Of a stretch of 64,000 bases of DNA, positions 22,828 through 35,624 are shown piece by piece. This DNA is from Warburgia ugandensis. Taxonomy: Eukaryota > Streptophyta > Magnoliopsida > Canellales > Canellaceae. Where the stretch lies: positions 25,441,445 through 25,505,444 of the forward strand of contig CP141132.1 of the NCBI GenBank assembly GCA_035236585.1, given 5' to 3'. The notes under the pieces were generated by a model. That model did not search any database. It had not been told where the DNA came from and saw nothing but the letters and a program-made list of their open reading frames with translations. Both the position numbers and the translations under genes were made by a program. Every line of letters begins with the position of its first letter. Position 1 is the stretch's first letter.

Positions 22828-23862
22828 GGAAAAATCTCAATAAGTTTGTGGCACTGTTGCCAAGGAGGTGATTGTGTGGCCAAAGCACCATCAGATTAGT
22901 TTTAGAATAATTAAATTAGTTGTTTTTCTTTTTAGTGGAATTGTAGTGAGGTTTAAATCACAAATTTAATTTAATGGTTGTAATAATATAGGTCAAGGGT
23001 AAACCATCATTGCTTGGAAGTGGAGGTGGTTTGTAAATGGTTTACCCTTGTACAAGAAGACTTAATTCCAAGACTCCACTATAAGATCTACTCAATCTTT
23101 TGATTTTCTTAGATTTGGCATTTGCATTGTTAAAGTAGCTTTTGCCAAATTGTTTAGTAGTATAATCTCATAGATAGCATCCATCGTTTAATTGTTGCAT
23201 ACTTTCTAGGTTGTTGCACTAGTTTATTGTTTTCCTTACATATTGTAGGACACGTTTATCTACTATAAGGTGATGTAATGTGCTATGATGAATGGAAATT
23301 GATTAGTAAGGGCATCATACCTTACAAGATCAAGGGTGGATTTCATCAGCAGCTCTTGTCCCACCTAGTCTACTTATCACTTATTGTGCATCCTAGTCTT
23401 CCATCTTAATTTAAAAAGAAATTAGAAGAGACTTAAAGAAGCCTCCAAGCTCATAGGACCCTCTTGAAAGGAGGCGAACTACTATCATTCTAGTGCCTTA
23501 AGCTTAATCACTACGTTGGTATTTAAACAACTAGCTTTGCCAACACATCCTACGACTCAGATTACCTATGACTAACTGAGGAGGGTGTGAAGTGGTTGAT
23601 GTAGGAAGGATCTAACTGGTAAGTAGTAGTACAAATCTAAAAGAGAGGATGAGTAGTCTAGATTAGGTTAATCTAAAAGCTATTTCCCTTACAGAAATCA
23701 AGATAATTAAAACAAGTTTCAACATATTAGCAATGATTTTGTTGATTATGACTTTTCTTTGTTCATCATCTTAATTTTCTTCATATGGTTTGGTTTTCTT
23801 AAAAAAATGAATAAATAATTAAAATTAAAAATAAAAGAAACAAAAATAAAAACTTTTGTTTT
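22828..23862 (+). other. Athila-3 leader
   Basis: This is non-coding sequence between LTR and gag. Bases 23290-23605 hold the block conserved with Athila-1 and Athila-2 ('GACTCAGATTACCTATGACT', 'ACTACGTTGGTATTTAAAC'). The 'ATTGTAGTGAGG' segment near 22942 recurs in Athila-4 near 47593. Confidence 0.65.
22849..22866 (+). other. Athila-3 primer binding site
   Basis: TGGCACTGTTGCCAAGGA lies about 20 bases after the LTR end. It differs from the Asp-tRNA complement at four positions, all C-to-T or G-to-A. Confidence 0.7.
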
Positions 23863-24990
23863 ATGAATTGGTTACTAGACAAAACAAGCAGGTTAGTCAA
23901 ACCAGTCCAACACAACATACAACTAGATTGGTTGCCTACAATGGCAAATCAAGTTGATCAAGGGGAAAATCAGTCTTTAAGAAATAATAAAGATGAAATT
24001 GACTCTCAAATTCTCTTTAATGATGGGCTACCACCTCACATTGATGATGAAGATCTTCTACTTGGAATAACCAACATCCTCATGGGAGAACATTATGAGA
24101 TTAGCTTAAACCTACTTGTACTAGTATACCATCATGTATCATTCTACCTCAAAATGCTAATGTAGTTGGGTTAAAGACGGGAGTAATTCAAATACTTCCT
24201 AAATTTCATGGGTTGGATAGTAAGAGACCTTACCTACACTTAAAAGAATTCGATGAGGGGTGCACTATGCAATGCACACAAAACATCGGATTAGATACTA
24301 TAAGGCTCAAGCTATTTCCTTTTTCCCTAAAGGAGAAAGCTAAGATGTGGTTTAATATAGTGCCAACAGGTTCAATGCAAACCTGGCAAGACATGACAAG
24401 GCAGTTCTTGAAAAGGTTTTTCCCAACCCATAAAACCAATACTCTTTGCCCAAAGATCATGAACTTTACCCAAAAGGATAAAGAAACCTTCTACCAGTGT
24501 GTGGAAAGATTCAAGGATCTATTTTTGACATGTTTGGGTCATGGATACAAACCTTGGTGCATTATCAGCTTCTTTTATGAAGGACTCAATTCTAAAATGG
24601 GCTAATTTGTAAAAATGATGTGCAATAGTAACTTTGTGTATAAACAACTAGAAGATGCACAAGAGTACGTGGAATGGCTAACAGAGAGTGTGCAAACCTA
24701 GGCATGTTCAAAAAGACTAGATAACTTAAATAGGACAAAACCCACCACATCTTCTAAGGGAGGCATCTATGCCATGAGTTACAAAGATGACATGAATGCA
24801 AAGATAGCTTCCCAAATTAGAAAAGTGGAGGCCATAGAAATGGGGAAAGCAAGCTCTAAGATGGTTAAATAGGTATGTGGTATTTGTGAAAGTATTACAG
24901 ACCCTACTCAAGAATGCCCTACAATTCCAACATTCCAAGTTGTGCTTCATATAAATGACCATTTTACCCATATTCTAAGACATACAACCC
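23863..24990 (+). pseudogene. Athila-3 gag remnant
   Basis: The first open stretch (23863-24165) gives an acidic N-terminus. After a frameshift the gag core runs from about 24170 to 24602: F-H-G-L-D-S-K-R-P, Y-L-H-L-K-E-F, L-D-T-I-R-L-K-L-F-P-F-S-L, W-Q-D-M-T-R-Q-F-L, V-E-R-F-K-D-L and F-F-Y-E-G-L. This is standard Athila gag order. The zinc knuckle at 24876-24917 reads C-G-I-C-E-S-I-T-D-P-T-Q-E-C: the three Cys are kept with normal spacing but the His is Asp, so zinc binding should be lost. Stops at 24603 and later break the frame. Confidence 0.85.
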
Positions 24991-25379
24991 CAATTGGGGA
25001 AATCATTCCAACTTCAATTGGTGGGACCAAACATTAATGTCTTAAACTAGGGTCCCTTCCAACCCCACCAAGGACCAGCTGCTCATAGACCATATATGCC
25101 TCCATTAAAGAGGTCAGTGGAAGATAATCTTCTACAGTTCATTCAAAACTAGGAAAGTAAAAATGCCCAACTTGAAGCATCTAGAGTGACGTGAAAAACA
25201 TACTCACACAATACATGCAAACCTTGGAAAAAGGGAAATTTCCTACCCAACCACAAGAAAACCCTAAGGGTACACACATGGTTAGGACAAAGGGTTCTTC
25301 AAGCTTGAGCATGGAACAAAATAATTTAGTCATCTCTCTTTGAAATGGAAAGGTGCTTCAAAAGAATGGTCCCACTAAA

Positions 25380-26110
25380 GCTAACAAAACTTAGGAGACT
25401 CCTGAGGCTAAGGAAAATCCTATAATTGAGGATACTATGAAGAAACCTCACCCTCCGATAGACCCATGTTCCATCCCACTTTCATTTCCACAATGGCTGT
25501 GTCAGGTTCCTAAGGTAGCATCAAATGATGAGATCTTAGATATATTTTAAACAAGTTAAAATCAACATTCCGATCTTGGATGCCACCAAATAGATCCCAT
25601 CATATGCTAAGTTTTTGAAAGACCTTTGAAAGACCTTTGCACTGTTAAACAAAAGTTGAATGTACACAAGAAGGCTTTCTTGACCGAGAAAGTTAGTTTA
25701 AATCTTTCTTGCCTTACTCTAACTTGTATAATTGGTAACTACAAGATTAATCAAGATTTTCTTGATTTGGGATTTAGTGTGAATCTATTACTATATTCAA
25801 TATACGAGTAGCTAGGTCTAGGAGAACTTAAACCGACTACCACTGCCCTCTAGCTAGTCAATAGATCTATTAAATACCAAGAGAGATAGTAGAAGATATA
25901 CTCATTCAGTTAGAACAATTCAACTTCCCAGTAGAGATTTTAGTTCTGGAAATAGAGCATGTGTTGAATGAAAGGAACAAAATACTAGTAATTCTTTAGT
26001 GACCATTTTTAACCACATCTAATGCCTTAATCAATTGCCATAATGGTGTGATGAAGATATCCTTTGGAAATATGACACTGGAATTGAACATTTTAAAATT
26101 TGCAAGTAAC
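25380..26110 (+). pseudogene. Athila-3 protease region
   Basis: Bases 25626-25811 are open and encode C-I-I-G-N-Y, then D-L-G-F-S-V-N-L-L-L-Y-S-I-Y; the aspartate codon is 25764-25766. This is the D-L-G-A-S-I-N protease motif with Ala to Phe and the catalytic Asp kept. Following frames continue with L-G-L-G-E-L-K-P and V-V-E-D-I-L, typical of Athila. Upstream (25380-25625) the linker reads I-N-I-P-I-L-D-A and Y-A-K-F-L-K-D-L in pieces. Stops in each frame exclude a working protein. Bases 26111-26460 show only decayed pol spacer. Confidence 0.7.
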
Positions 26111-26460
26111 TAAGAGAATCTATTGGTGACTTACACAATGTTAACATGATAAATTCAATTGTGTAAGATTAGTTTGTGAAGTTTTCCTTATTAGATCAAA
26201 TGGAGGCTTATTTGGGTCACTTTAATGAATTTCATTAGGATGCATTAATATAGGAAGTTAATGCCCTCCTTGATTCTGTGCTTGTTACAGACACATCAAA
26301 ATGGTAAGCTTGATTTGGGGAGTTTATACCCAAGGAATCCATTCCCATTCCATATTCAGTCAAGCCTACTAAATTAGAGTTAAAAACTCTACCAGTTGAT
26401 CTCAAGTATGCATTAGGAGAGAAAGAAACTTTTCTAGTCATTATCTCCATCCAACCAGAA

Positions 26461-27420
26461 ACATCCTAGGAGTAGTTAATTCAGATTTTAAAGGAGTACA
26501 AAGGCACTATGGGTTGGACCCTGTGGATATTAAATAAATTAACCCTTTAATATGAACCCATAGAATTTACTTGGAAAATGATGCCAAGCCATCGTGTCAA
26601 ATGCAGAACAGGTTGAATCCAAATATGAAAGAGGTGGTTAGGGCAGAAGTATTTAAATTTCTTGATGTGGAGATCATCTATGAGATAAGAGAGAACCGAT
26701 GGTGAGTCCAACCCAAGTAGTACCCAAGAAATCTAGATTGATAGTTATAGTCAACACCAATAATGAACTTGTTCCGACTCGAGTTACAACAAGTTAACAT
26801 ATGTGTATTGATTATCAAAAGTTAAATGCTATCACTTGAAAGGACCACTTCCCATTGCCCTTTATAGATCAAATGTTCAAAAGGGTAGCAACACAAAAGC
26901 TCTACTATTTTCTATATGGTTATTCCATATACAATCATATAGAAATAACACCTGAAGACCAAGAAAAACTACATTCCTTTTGGTACCTGTGCTTACAAAA
27001 GAATTCCATTTGGGGTAGATAATGATCCTGCAACATTTCAAAGATGCATGCTAAGTATCTTCAACGATATGGTAGAGTGCTTTCTAGAGGTCTTCATGGT
27101 TGATTTCTCAGTTTTTGGGGATTCATTTGATACATGTTTGGAAAACATGAGAAAAGTCTTACATCATTGTGAATAGAAAAACCCAGTGTTAAATTGGGAG
27201 AAGTGTCATTTCATGGTTCCCAAGGGACTGTGCTTGGCCACATTGTCTCGCCAAAAGGAATAGAGGTAGACAAAGGAAAAATTGATTTAATTTCTAACCT
27301 ACCACCCTTCAAATTGTTAGAGACATTTGTTCCTTCTTAGGACATGCAAGAAAGATTTCAATGCAATATTTAGACCATTGTGTAACCTCCTAACCAAGGA
27401 CACCCATTTGATGAATAGTT
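26461..27420 (+). pseudogene. Athila-3 reverse transcriptase remnant
   Basis: Frames in order give R-L-N-P-N-M-K-E-V-V-R, S-P-T-Q-V-V-P-K-K, C-I-D-Y-Q-K-L-N-A-I-T, F-P-L-P-F-I-D-Q-M, Y-N-H-I-E-I-T-P-E-D-Q-E-K, then V-L-G-H-I-V-S-P-K-G-I-E-V. The polymerase motif reads F-M-V-D (27093-27104) where the family has F-M-D-D, so one catalytic Asp is Val. At least eight stops or frameshifts are visible. The RT is recognisable to family level but inactive. Confidence 0.85.
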
Positions 27421-27469
27421 GATTGTTAAGAAGCTTTTACTAAGCTAAAGGATAAGTTGACCATCATAC

Positions 27470-28250
27470 CTATCATGCAGCCACCTAATTGGAAAGTGCC
27501 CTTTGAAATCATGTTTGATGCGAGTTACTATGCTGTAGGGATAGTCTTAGGACAATGAAAGGATAAGAAGCCGTATGTCATCTACTACTCAAGTAGGACA
27601 CTTAATAGTGCATAAACAAATTATTCTACCATGGAGAAGGAGCTCCTTTAGGCTCTAAGATAGTTTAGGTCATCACACATAAAATTGCAACATTGTATCA
27701 CCCACAAACAAGTGGACAAGTTCAACTATCTAATCAGGCTATTAAATAGATTCTTTAGAAGACCGTTAATCCAAATTGCAAGGATTGTTCTATTTGTCTA
27801 ACTAATGTGCTTTGGGCATATCATATTTCATTTAAAGCCTTGATTAGTATGTCTCCTTACCGTATTGTTTATGGTAAAGTTTGTCACTTGCCTATAGAAC
27901 CAGAGCATAGTGCCTACTAAGCTATTAAAAGATTAAATTTTGATATACGTAAAGTGGGCTTGCATAGCAAGCTCTAATTCAATGAGTTTTTCATGATCAA
28001 ATATTTTTAAAAAATCCTTTACTCCATCCTTAAAGGTATTCCTTTATAACTTTAAGCTTCATCTCTTCCCTGGGAAGCTTAGAACTTGATGGACTGGTCC
28101 TTACAATGTTAAAGCGATATTTCCAAATGGGACTGTCAAGATTGAAGATACTGTGACTGGCCACACTTTCAAAGTTAATGGACAACATTTAAGGCCATGC
28201 CAAGAGTTGACTAACCCAAAAGTTGAGACCACAACTCTGGAAGATCCTAT
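27470..28250 (+). pseudogene. Athila-3 RNase H / integrase remnant with internal deletion
   Basis: From 27480 the frame gives F-D-A-S-Y-Y-A-V-G and Y-Y-S-S-R-T-L-N, then Y-S-T-M-E-K-E-L-L, the N-terminal half of RNase H. At about 27670 it jumps to H-K-I-A-T-L-Y-H-P-Q-T-S-G-Q, the end of the integrase core. The rest of RNase H, the HHCC zinc domain and the first two integrase Asp residues are missing, so roughly 1 kb is deleted compared with the family. The integrase C-terminus follows, with M-S-P-Y-R-I-V-Y-G-K, then F-K-V-N-G-Q-H-L-R-P. Confidence 0.8.
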
Positions 28251-29480
28251 CCACTAGGATTGAGTGGGATCTAGCCCTAGAAGCATCTGGCTAAAGACGT
28301 TAAACTTAGCATTCACAGGAGGCAACCTGGCATTTTCTAGAGTTTGTGTAGTCTACAGTCATCCATCATCCATTTTTTTCTCTCAGTATCTCATAAACGC
28401 TTAACTTATATTTCAATACCTTTCAAGAATTAAGGACAATGATTTGCTCAGGTTGGAGGTTGTAGCCCTTTTTCTTGTGAACCCAGTTACCTACACCCAT
28501 ATTAACCCAATATTAAATATTCATTACCTATTTTATTAAAAAATAAATTAAAGGTGGTGAAAGAAATCTCTTTACATTGAAATTCAAGAAAGAAAGTGAA
28601 TATCAAGAAAAGAAAGTTCTTCAAAGAGATCCACATAAATTCAAAAGATTCAAATGTAAGAAGAAAGAAAAGAATAAAAACACAAAAGTGCAAAAGAAGT
28701 TTCACATTAGTACAATGAAGAAGAATTGTCAATCTTTAGTAGAAGACCTTTACTTATATTTTGAGACTTTGAAGACCCCATCCATTTTTTTTATCATGTT
28801 ATCCTAAGCCTATGTTTTGCCCTAGATAAAGACCTATTAATCTTAGGCTATATATAGTCTTAATGGGGTTATGAACATATAGAAATTAGGATGTGATATT
28901 CCTTAACTTCCTCTTGGTAATGACATCATTTTCTAAAGGGATCATAATAATTCCGAAGTATCTGCCTTCTTTCAAATACGTGTGAGCTATTAGAATTTCA
29001 AAACTCTGCTCACATAATTGAGAGACACTTGACCCTTTTCTAAGAGTTTTATTCCTAAGTGTACAACTAAACTGTGAGATTGGAGGTCAAAACATACTTT
29101 TGATGTAATTATTAGTCATAATCTACTTTGAAGTTAATAGTTATTTATATGTTGATTGTACATACACTACACTCAGATATACAAGTTTAAATTAATATCT
29201 TTAGAATATGAGTATGGTTGTGAGCATTTCATCTATTCTTATTAGCTTACTAAAGTTATTGAAGCCTAGCAAATGAGAATTCTCTCAGATAAACTTAGGT
29301 ATTGACCTCTTTTTGAATTTTTTGTGCAAAGAGGCATAACTTGTCCACTAAGGTAACCTAGGGGTTCAAGGGCTTGCTACATAAGTTAAATGCAATAGTG
29401 AGTACCTACGAAAATAGTAATTTTTCAATAAAATGGTTTTTGTTTTTCTTGCTAGAGACTAGCAAAATGTTGGTTGGGAG
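28251..29480 (+). other. Athila-3 3' non-coding region and polypurine tract
   Basis: Just after pol, 28291-28327 carries 'TAAAGACGTTAAACTTAGC' and 'GGAGGCAACC', a block I recall as typical of Athila/Tat 3' regions. About 29330-29420 is similar to 48275-48365 of Athila-4 ('GTGAGTACCTACGAAA'). The tract GTTGGTTGGGAG precedes the LTR. The Lys-rich ORF at 28577-28807 has no recognisable family and is probably chance. Confidence 0.65.
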
Positions 29481-32400
29481 TGTGTTGGGTACATAATTTT
29501 GTATCCAAAATTCAAAATTTTGTATTGGTTTAGTGAATTTTTTACACTCAAATGATGGATTTTCACTAAATTGATTAATCTCCATGTAATCATAATGTAG
29601 TGTATTTTTAGGATTAGATCATCATCCAAAAGAAATTATATTTAAAAGCATAGGTAGAATAATACTAATTAGGATTTTTCAATATTTTATAGGTTATATG
29701 GTAAGATCCAAGTCTAGAGATCAAGTTAATCAATATTTTATATCACTAATCAAGCTTAAATATAAATGGATAGCTGAAATCAATCTAATTTTGGTGAACC
29801 AGATGATTTGAAGAAGTAGAATCCCAAGTGTTTGAGGATAATATATCTATTCCACCACCAAGCTCATACAAGCTAAGATCACTCACACTATGGTGTGAAG
29901 GTGGATGATCTTACATGGGTCCCACTCAATCGTTCATTCTTTCACACATCAAGGCCCACAAGGTTGGGAATGTATATGTATAGCATATAGGTGATAAGGG
30001 ATGTATGGGAAATCATGTGATGATGAGGGAATACACTTGATGCCCTCCTAAAGTGATGATCAAGTCAAAACAAGTAATTGGAATAAGATGGATGGATGAA
30101 GGGTGGAGATCTTATGGATGCTAGCTCTATGTTGTTGCCATGTATCACAAGAAGAGTGGCGAGCTAGAGGCAAGCTAATAGCATGACCTTTTACAAACAA
30201 GAGGGAGCTATTAATTCTATGAAGAGAAAGCAACTTGAACCATTATACTTTCATCAAAAGATGGTGATTGGAGGAGAGAGTAAATGGTACGTGAATGGGA
30301 GGGCCTCAAGGAGGTAGGGAGTAGTTGCTAACATTAGCTACTCCTCACTTTATATAAGAAGGAGCAAGGAAGAAAAAATAGAAGGAAGTAGACAGAAGCA
30401 AGTGGAGAGGAGGAAGGAGAGGAAGAAGAAGAAGAACTGGAGTTGGAGGGAAAAGAAAAACTCCTTTCATTTCTTAATCCACTAGTGTAGTAAGCATTTT
30501 ACTTCACTATCTTTCTTCTATTTTCATGTAATTTCTCCTTTATAAGAGCTTGAAGTAAAGAAAGAAAATTTTCATTGAAAGTCTCTCTCTCTCTCTTTCA
30601 TTTGTTTTGAAGTTTCAACCACTGCATAGCACGGAAGTGTTATTGCTTTATTGCACCTACTACTATTGACATTCTAGCTTCTAAATGATCTGATTGGTAG
30701 AGAGCTATAAGTTAAATCTAACAAAGGAGAAGCTAGAACTACGTTCTTTAGCACTCTCTTGAAAGATTTCCATTGGGAGAGGGCAAGAAATCAAAGAGAA
30801 ATCTATGTTTATTCAATTTTGTTTTAGCACTACTACCTTATAGGTGTGTAGTAACAGGGCTTCAGATTTTTCCCTTACTTGCATTTATTTTGGTGTTGAT
30901 AAACAACCCAAACCATTGATAATGATATCATCACACCCAAGAATAAGTGAAACAAATTTTTCCTTAGGAGAATTGGAGTAGAGCAAGAAATCTTCATGCT
31001 TATCTTTTCTTTCATATTCTTACTACATGAGAAAGTAGAGGGTTAGATTTTTCTTATATCATTTAGGTTTTTGGTTATTTTTTAATGATCTAAACCATTG
31101 AAAATGTTCTCCTAAGCCATAGGAAGAATTCCCATTGGTTTTCAATAATTTCATTGAGTTTTGAATGAGATTTTTCTAAGACAATAGTAACAAGTACTGT
31201 TCTACACTATTACTGTTTATGATGCACATGTCATATTATGTGTCAAATATCTCTATTTCAGTTAGTTTCCTTCATGATTTAACTATAATGATGGATTCTT
31301 TGAGATCCAATCAGGCAATATAAAAAAATTCATTGAAAAATTCAATGTGGAAGTTGGAGAATATAATGGCCAAAGTGACCAACTTCATCATGTGCTCACT
31401 AGTTTACACAAGCAATAACACAATGTTCTAGTGCGTGATGAATTGGCCACATTTCTGATCAAATATCTTCACAAATATAAGTTTTGTTGAAAATCTAACC
31501 ATACGATTGGATTCTTTGATATTCAATTATTCTAGGTAGCAAAGTTTAGATAAAAATTAGATGCTTAGGGTGATGAAAAATTGGTTGAAGTATCTTTGTT
31601 CAACATGCCCATCAGGTGTATGCAGGAAAAACCTACAACTCCGAGTTGCTAGTGACACTTTCTTATGATTTTAAACTTTTATATCTCATTAGATTCATAG
31701 CTAATTTTAGGTTGTGACATGTTGTTTTGAAGATAATTAAGTAGAAAAAAATTTGGCATGTGATAATGTTCCAGATAATCATTGCTATTAAAAGTTTGTT
31801 TTTCTGTCAGAATGTTAATGACACTCTCTAAAGTTACAGTTGCACACTGTATGTGCAAGTTTCTCTTTAAATTCTTGGTGTGTTTAAGTGAAATTTGAGA
31901 TCGAGGTTCTTGGACACATTTTGACACATAATGAGCTAAGGACATATTGAAGAATCTTCTAAAAAATTCAAAAAATTTAGTTTCATTTATTTATTTTATC
32001 TTTCCTTGTAATTTTTCTCTTTCTCAATCATTATAACAAGCAAGTAAGTGAGAAAAATAATAATATAAATTAGATATTTTATCATATTTTTAGAATATTT
32101 CTTTTCTTTAGTTTTAGTTTAATTTAATTCATTTAAATTTTTAATGCTTTAATATAGATTTAATTAATTTATGTTAAATTAGAAATTATGTTAGGCTAGT
32201 TTTTTTCTTCTTAGGATTAGGGTGAGCCTAGAATAACATTAGGGAACACTACTCATTAATTTTTAATGTTTTAAATGTCTTAGAAAATTTATGTAAATTT
32301 AAAAAGACGCAATTGCCCCTAGTACAATTCTTTACTTCATTTCCATTACATTTTCCAATATATACTTAGAATTAACCATTGATTCATTATAATTATGTTT

Positions 32401-32779
32401 TACATAGAAATACTTAGAATTGGATAATCTATCCAATTTCTAACAGTCAATGATTTTCAAGTTAACTTTTTAAAGAAACCGCATTTCGAGAAAATGATCA
32501 TAGTTTCAATCTACTTCTTGAGTTATAACTATGCATAACAAGTGGTGGACCTTAATGCTAGTCTATGTGTTCACTAATCCTAACCTTCAATCATAGTTTT
32601 TTTTTTTTTATTCAAAGAAATCTAATTCATTTTATCATTCATCACCTCATCTTTTAACGTTTCTAGGGTAATTCTTTTAGGATACCTATAGTAGAATAAT
32701 TTGGTGCTTTAAACTCATATTGTATCCTCCCTGTGGATTCGACCTTGCAATAATACAATTCACTAACTATGCACTTACA
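29481..32779 (+). repeat. Athila-3 3' LTR (3299 bp)
   Basis: It starts TGTGTTGGGTACATAATTTT after the polypurine tract and ends GCACTTACA. It aligns to the two 5' LTR segments, skipping the solo LTR. It has two blocks absent from the 5' copy (about 29950-30120 and about 32210-32470). No credible gene lies in it. Confidence 0.8.
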
Positions 32780-32852
32780 GTAAAGGACATGTGAGAGGTT
32801 GTGTTGAGAATGCAAGGACTTGTGGAATGGAGGAGAAGGACGTGTGACTACA
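32780..32852 (-). repeat. Athila-2 LTR, middle segment
   Basis: A short piece between the Athila-3 3' LTR and the solo Tekay-like LTR. It repeats the purine-rich sequence found before Athila-3 (17066-17101). Its last five bases, CTACA, are the target duplication of the solo LTR. Confidence 0.5.
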
Positions 32853-35624
32853 TGTGACAACCCGGGTTTTCACATGTATTTTTAAATGCAAAACTAATTC
32901 CTAATATGGGATCGATCCCTATTTGAAAACACTTTCATAAAATCAATGCAATGTAGTGAAAAAATCTTTTATTTTGAATTCAATTTGTAAACCCCGAGTG
33001 TCATTTGCTTTCAAGATGAACAAGGAAATTTTTAAAAAATAAAAGAATCATATATGTATCCCAGATCTATCCAGTCACAGCTCATAGCCCAACTACAATA
33101 ATTACATATACATGTCCAAAGGATAGGTTATATACTTACATTCATACTTGTCTTTGTCTTCGTTCACTTGATTGTAATACTAACATTTTCGTATGCTTCT
33201 TCTAATCTTGTTGGAGCTAATCTGTAAAAATAATATATTTGGGTGAGTATTCCTCATACTCAGTAGGTGATCTAATACCACTATTTTGAAAACACAAAAT
33301 GCAACATGCATGGTTTCAAAAGAGGCTTTCCATGTAAAACATCATACAATTTCCTTTTTGTGTAAACATGTATAAAACATACACTTATTTACACAGTATC
33401 AACCAATATAAATACTACAAAAATCATAGAGTGATGATTACTTAATCCATGTACTATGATCTTAGCAAAAAAATCAAGCTGATTAGTCAACAAATCATAA
33501 ACTAATCATAACTATGAAATTCCAAAATAATAATCGATCAAAGCAAATGATAGCATCACTATAGACATGCTCATAGGCCTCTCGACGGACACATCAAGCT
33601 GATGGGTTGGCGAACACATCAAGCCAACTAGTCATGAGTACTCGTATACGACCATCTCAATGCTATATGCATATCGATAAAATCAAAATCATAGGGTCAA
33701 CTATGCTTACGATCAGAACACATATGGAATTGTGTGTCTTCGATATCTAGAGACCAGCCCACCATAGCCTCCACGGCGACTATGTATATGTCCTAGAAAA
33801 GGGCACCGTGAACACCTCCAGTGGTTGTCCTTGTTTACCATAGCAGTTGAGGAAGGGACAATGCCATTTTGGCAGTGATACCATCCACTTTTTGTGGTAG
33901 AGACCGGGAGGCCAACCCCGTACATAAACAACCTCTTAGCATAGTGCCCACCAGGTTCATTGGCCCAAAAATATAGATACATGAAATCCCAATCTCAATC
34001 ATCGTAAATCATGCAATCTATGCAATGAGTTTCAAAACATGCAAGCAATGCATATAAATATGCATATATTTTGAATCTCAATCATCACAAATCATGCAAT
34101 TCATGCAACCAATTCCAAAACAAGTATGTAGTGCTTATATAAGGACTATTTACCAAATATGCAAGTAATTGCATGCAAGATCATAAGGAAAATCTACATA
34201 CTCATTATGAGAATATTATACTACAAAAAAAGCATACTAAACACAGTCATTAGGATTAAATAAATCAATTAGAGTTTGGAAATGCATTTGAAAACTTAGC
34301 AGTATCAGACTACCTACCTTGATCATCGTCACTTGGATCGCGTTTCTCTTCAATTCGAGTCCTAAAGCACCTTAGTGAGGTCCTGGATGTTATTTGGACA
34401 TAAAATCCAAATATTATTTCTAGATTCATAAATCAATGGCTAGATCTATACGATTTGTGGGTCCCTAGCAGTCGATTTATGTGATTTTTGGGTTGATCCT
34501 AGAATAATGATGTCCTAAGACATCTAATAGATCAATTTATGAGATCTGATCATAGTTGATCTTGTAGATTCATGAAATTTCTATGGTTTTTAAGCTATAG
34601 TTACCTTGAATAGTCTTATGATCCTAAATTTTATTATATAAGTAGATCTGCATCATAAATACAAATGTAACGGTTCTTTCGGATTATCGATTGGAGTTCT
34701 ATAGCCTTCTTAATTGCATTTTTAGTGTTGCTAATCAATGGATGATCTAGATTTGACAACATAGGGCATGCACATCACGGTTCCAGGACGCGTGTTCATC
34801 CTGGTTGAACCGCGACTACATGTGCCTGAAGGACACTCTAGGACATGTGTTACAGGTGTGTGTCTTCGGCGTGTGAGTTGGTCGACTAGATGGGGCAATC
34901 CATTTGGACCGTCCAACCATCCTGGTCCCTAATCAACACCCAGGATGCCATGATGCCTAGACTATCCTAGGTTTTCTAGGGTTTTAGGGTCCCACGAACA
35001 CGTTGGGCAGCTCAGATCTCACATCTGAGCTGCCCAGGTAGTGGATCTGCAACAGATCCACCGTCACTGGTTTGACCGACAATTTGTCACCCGGTGAGAC
35101 CATATCCGGTCAGCATTTGGGGCAAATGGAGGGGGAGAAAGAGGAAATGGAGGGGAGGGGAGAAGGATCATCCTTGGGAGTCCCTGATGATGCTCGATTG
35201 AAGCTCCAATCGCGGCTGAAATCCTTGTTGCCAAAAATGCAGAGAGAAGGGCTTGGAGTGGGGAAAATGCATTGATGGGAGAGGGGGAGTGGAGGAAATT
35301 TGTAGGCAGGGAAGGTGGTGCCGCACTACAGAGGCGGTGTAGTGCACCAGCTAGAAGAGGAAGTTGGTGAAGAAGAAGAAGACAGGGGTGTCGTTAGTAC
35401 AACAACCCCTGCATTTTATGGCCCTTGGCCTTTTTTAATTTAATTTACAAAAATGCCCTTAATCTTTAATGCCCATAACTTCTTCATACAAGCTCCTTTT
35501 TCAGTGTTCTTTGAGGCATTGGATTCCATTTTTTTAGTTGCCCTTAATCTTTAGAATAAATTAGATCTATAATAATCTTATTTTTAATATTCTCAAATAG
35601 GACTTAAAAATTCAGGTTATTACA
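32853..35624 (-). mobile_element. Solo Tekay-like LTR (2772 bp) with perfect target duplication
   Basis: On the reverse strand it starts TGTAATAACCTGAATTTTTA at 35624 and ends TGAAAACCCGGGTTGTCACA at 32853. It is flanked by CTACA at 32848-32852 and 35625-35629, a perfect 5-bp duplication. No primer site, polypurine tract or internal region is attached, so it is a solo LTR. The layout matches the other Tekay-like LTRs: a 'GAAGTTATGGGCATT' block near the start and a GAGTAT hairpin 393 bases before the end. ORFs at 33713-33982 and 35072-35275 have no family and are not called. Confidence 0.9.
33245..33261 (-). other. LTR hairpin in the solo LTR
   Basis: GAGTAT-TCCTC-ATACTC has a 6-bp stem and a 5-base loop, the same 17-base span as in the other Tekay-like LTRs. 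Confidence 0.55.

Larger units (their letters stand above)
17116..32779 (+). mobile_element. Athila-3, complete-length but decayed Athila-type retrotransposon
   Basis: The order is 5' LTR (17116-22827, split by a solo LTR), primer site, leader, gag, protease, RT, RNase H and integrase remnants, 3' non-coding region, polypurine tract, 3' LTR (29481-32779). Both LTRs start TGTGTTG and end near GCACTTGTA/GCACTTACA. The flanks AGAAA and GTAAA are only partly alike, so the target duplication is lost or mis-bounded. By eye the LTRs agree at roughly 80-88%, so the insertion is old. Multiple stops, frameshifts and an RNase H-integrase deletion make it non-autonomous. Confidence 0.8.

Noticed and set aside
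28577-28807. A Lys-rich 76-codon ORF in the Athila-3 3' region
   Set aside because: Low-complexity composition, no sign of an env-like or other known Athila 3' ORF, and no transmembrane segment.
28261-29480. A possible envelope-like gene after Athila-3 pol
   Set aside because: Some Athila elements have one, but the 1.2 kb here has only short broken frames and no signal peptide or membrane anchor.
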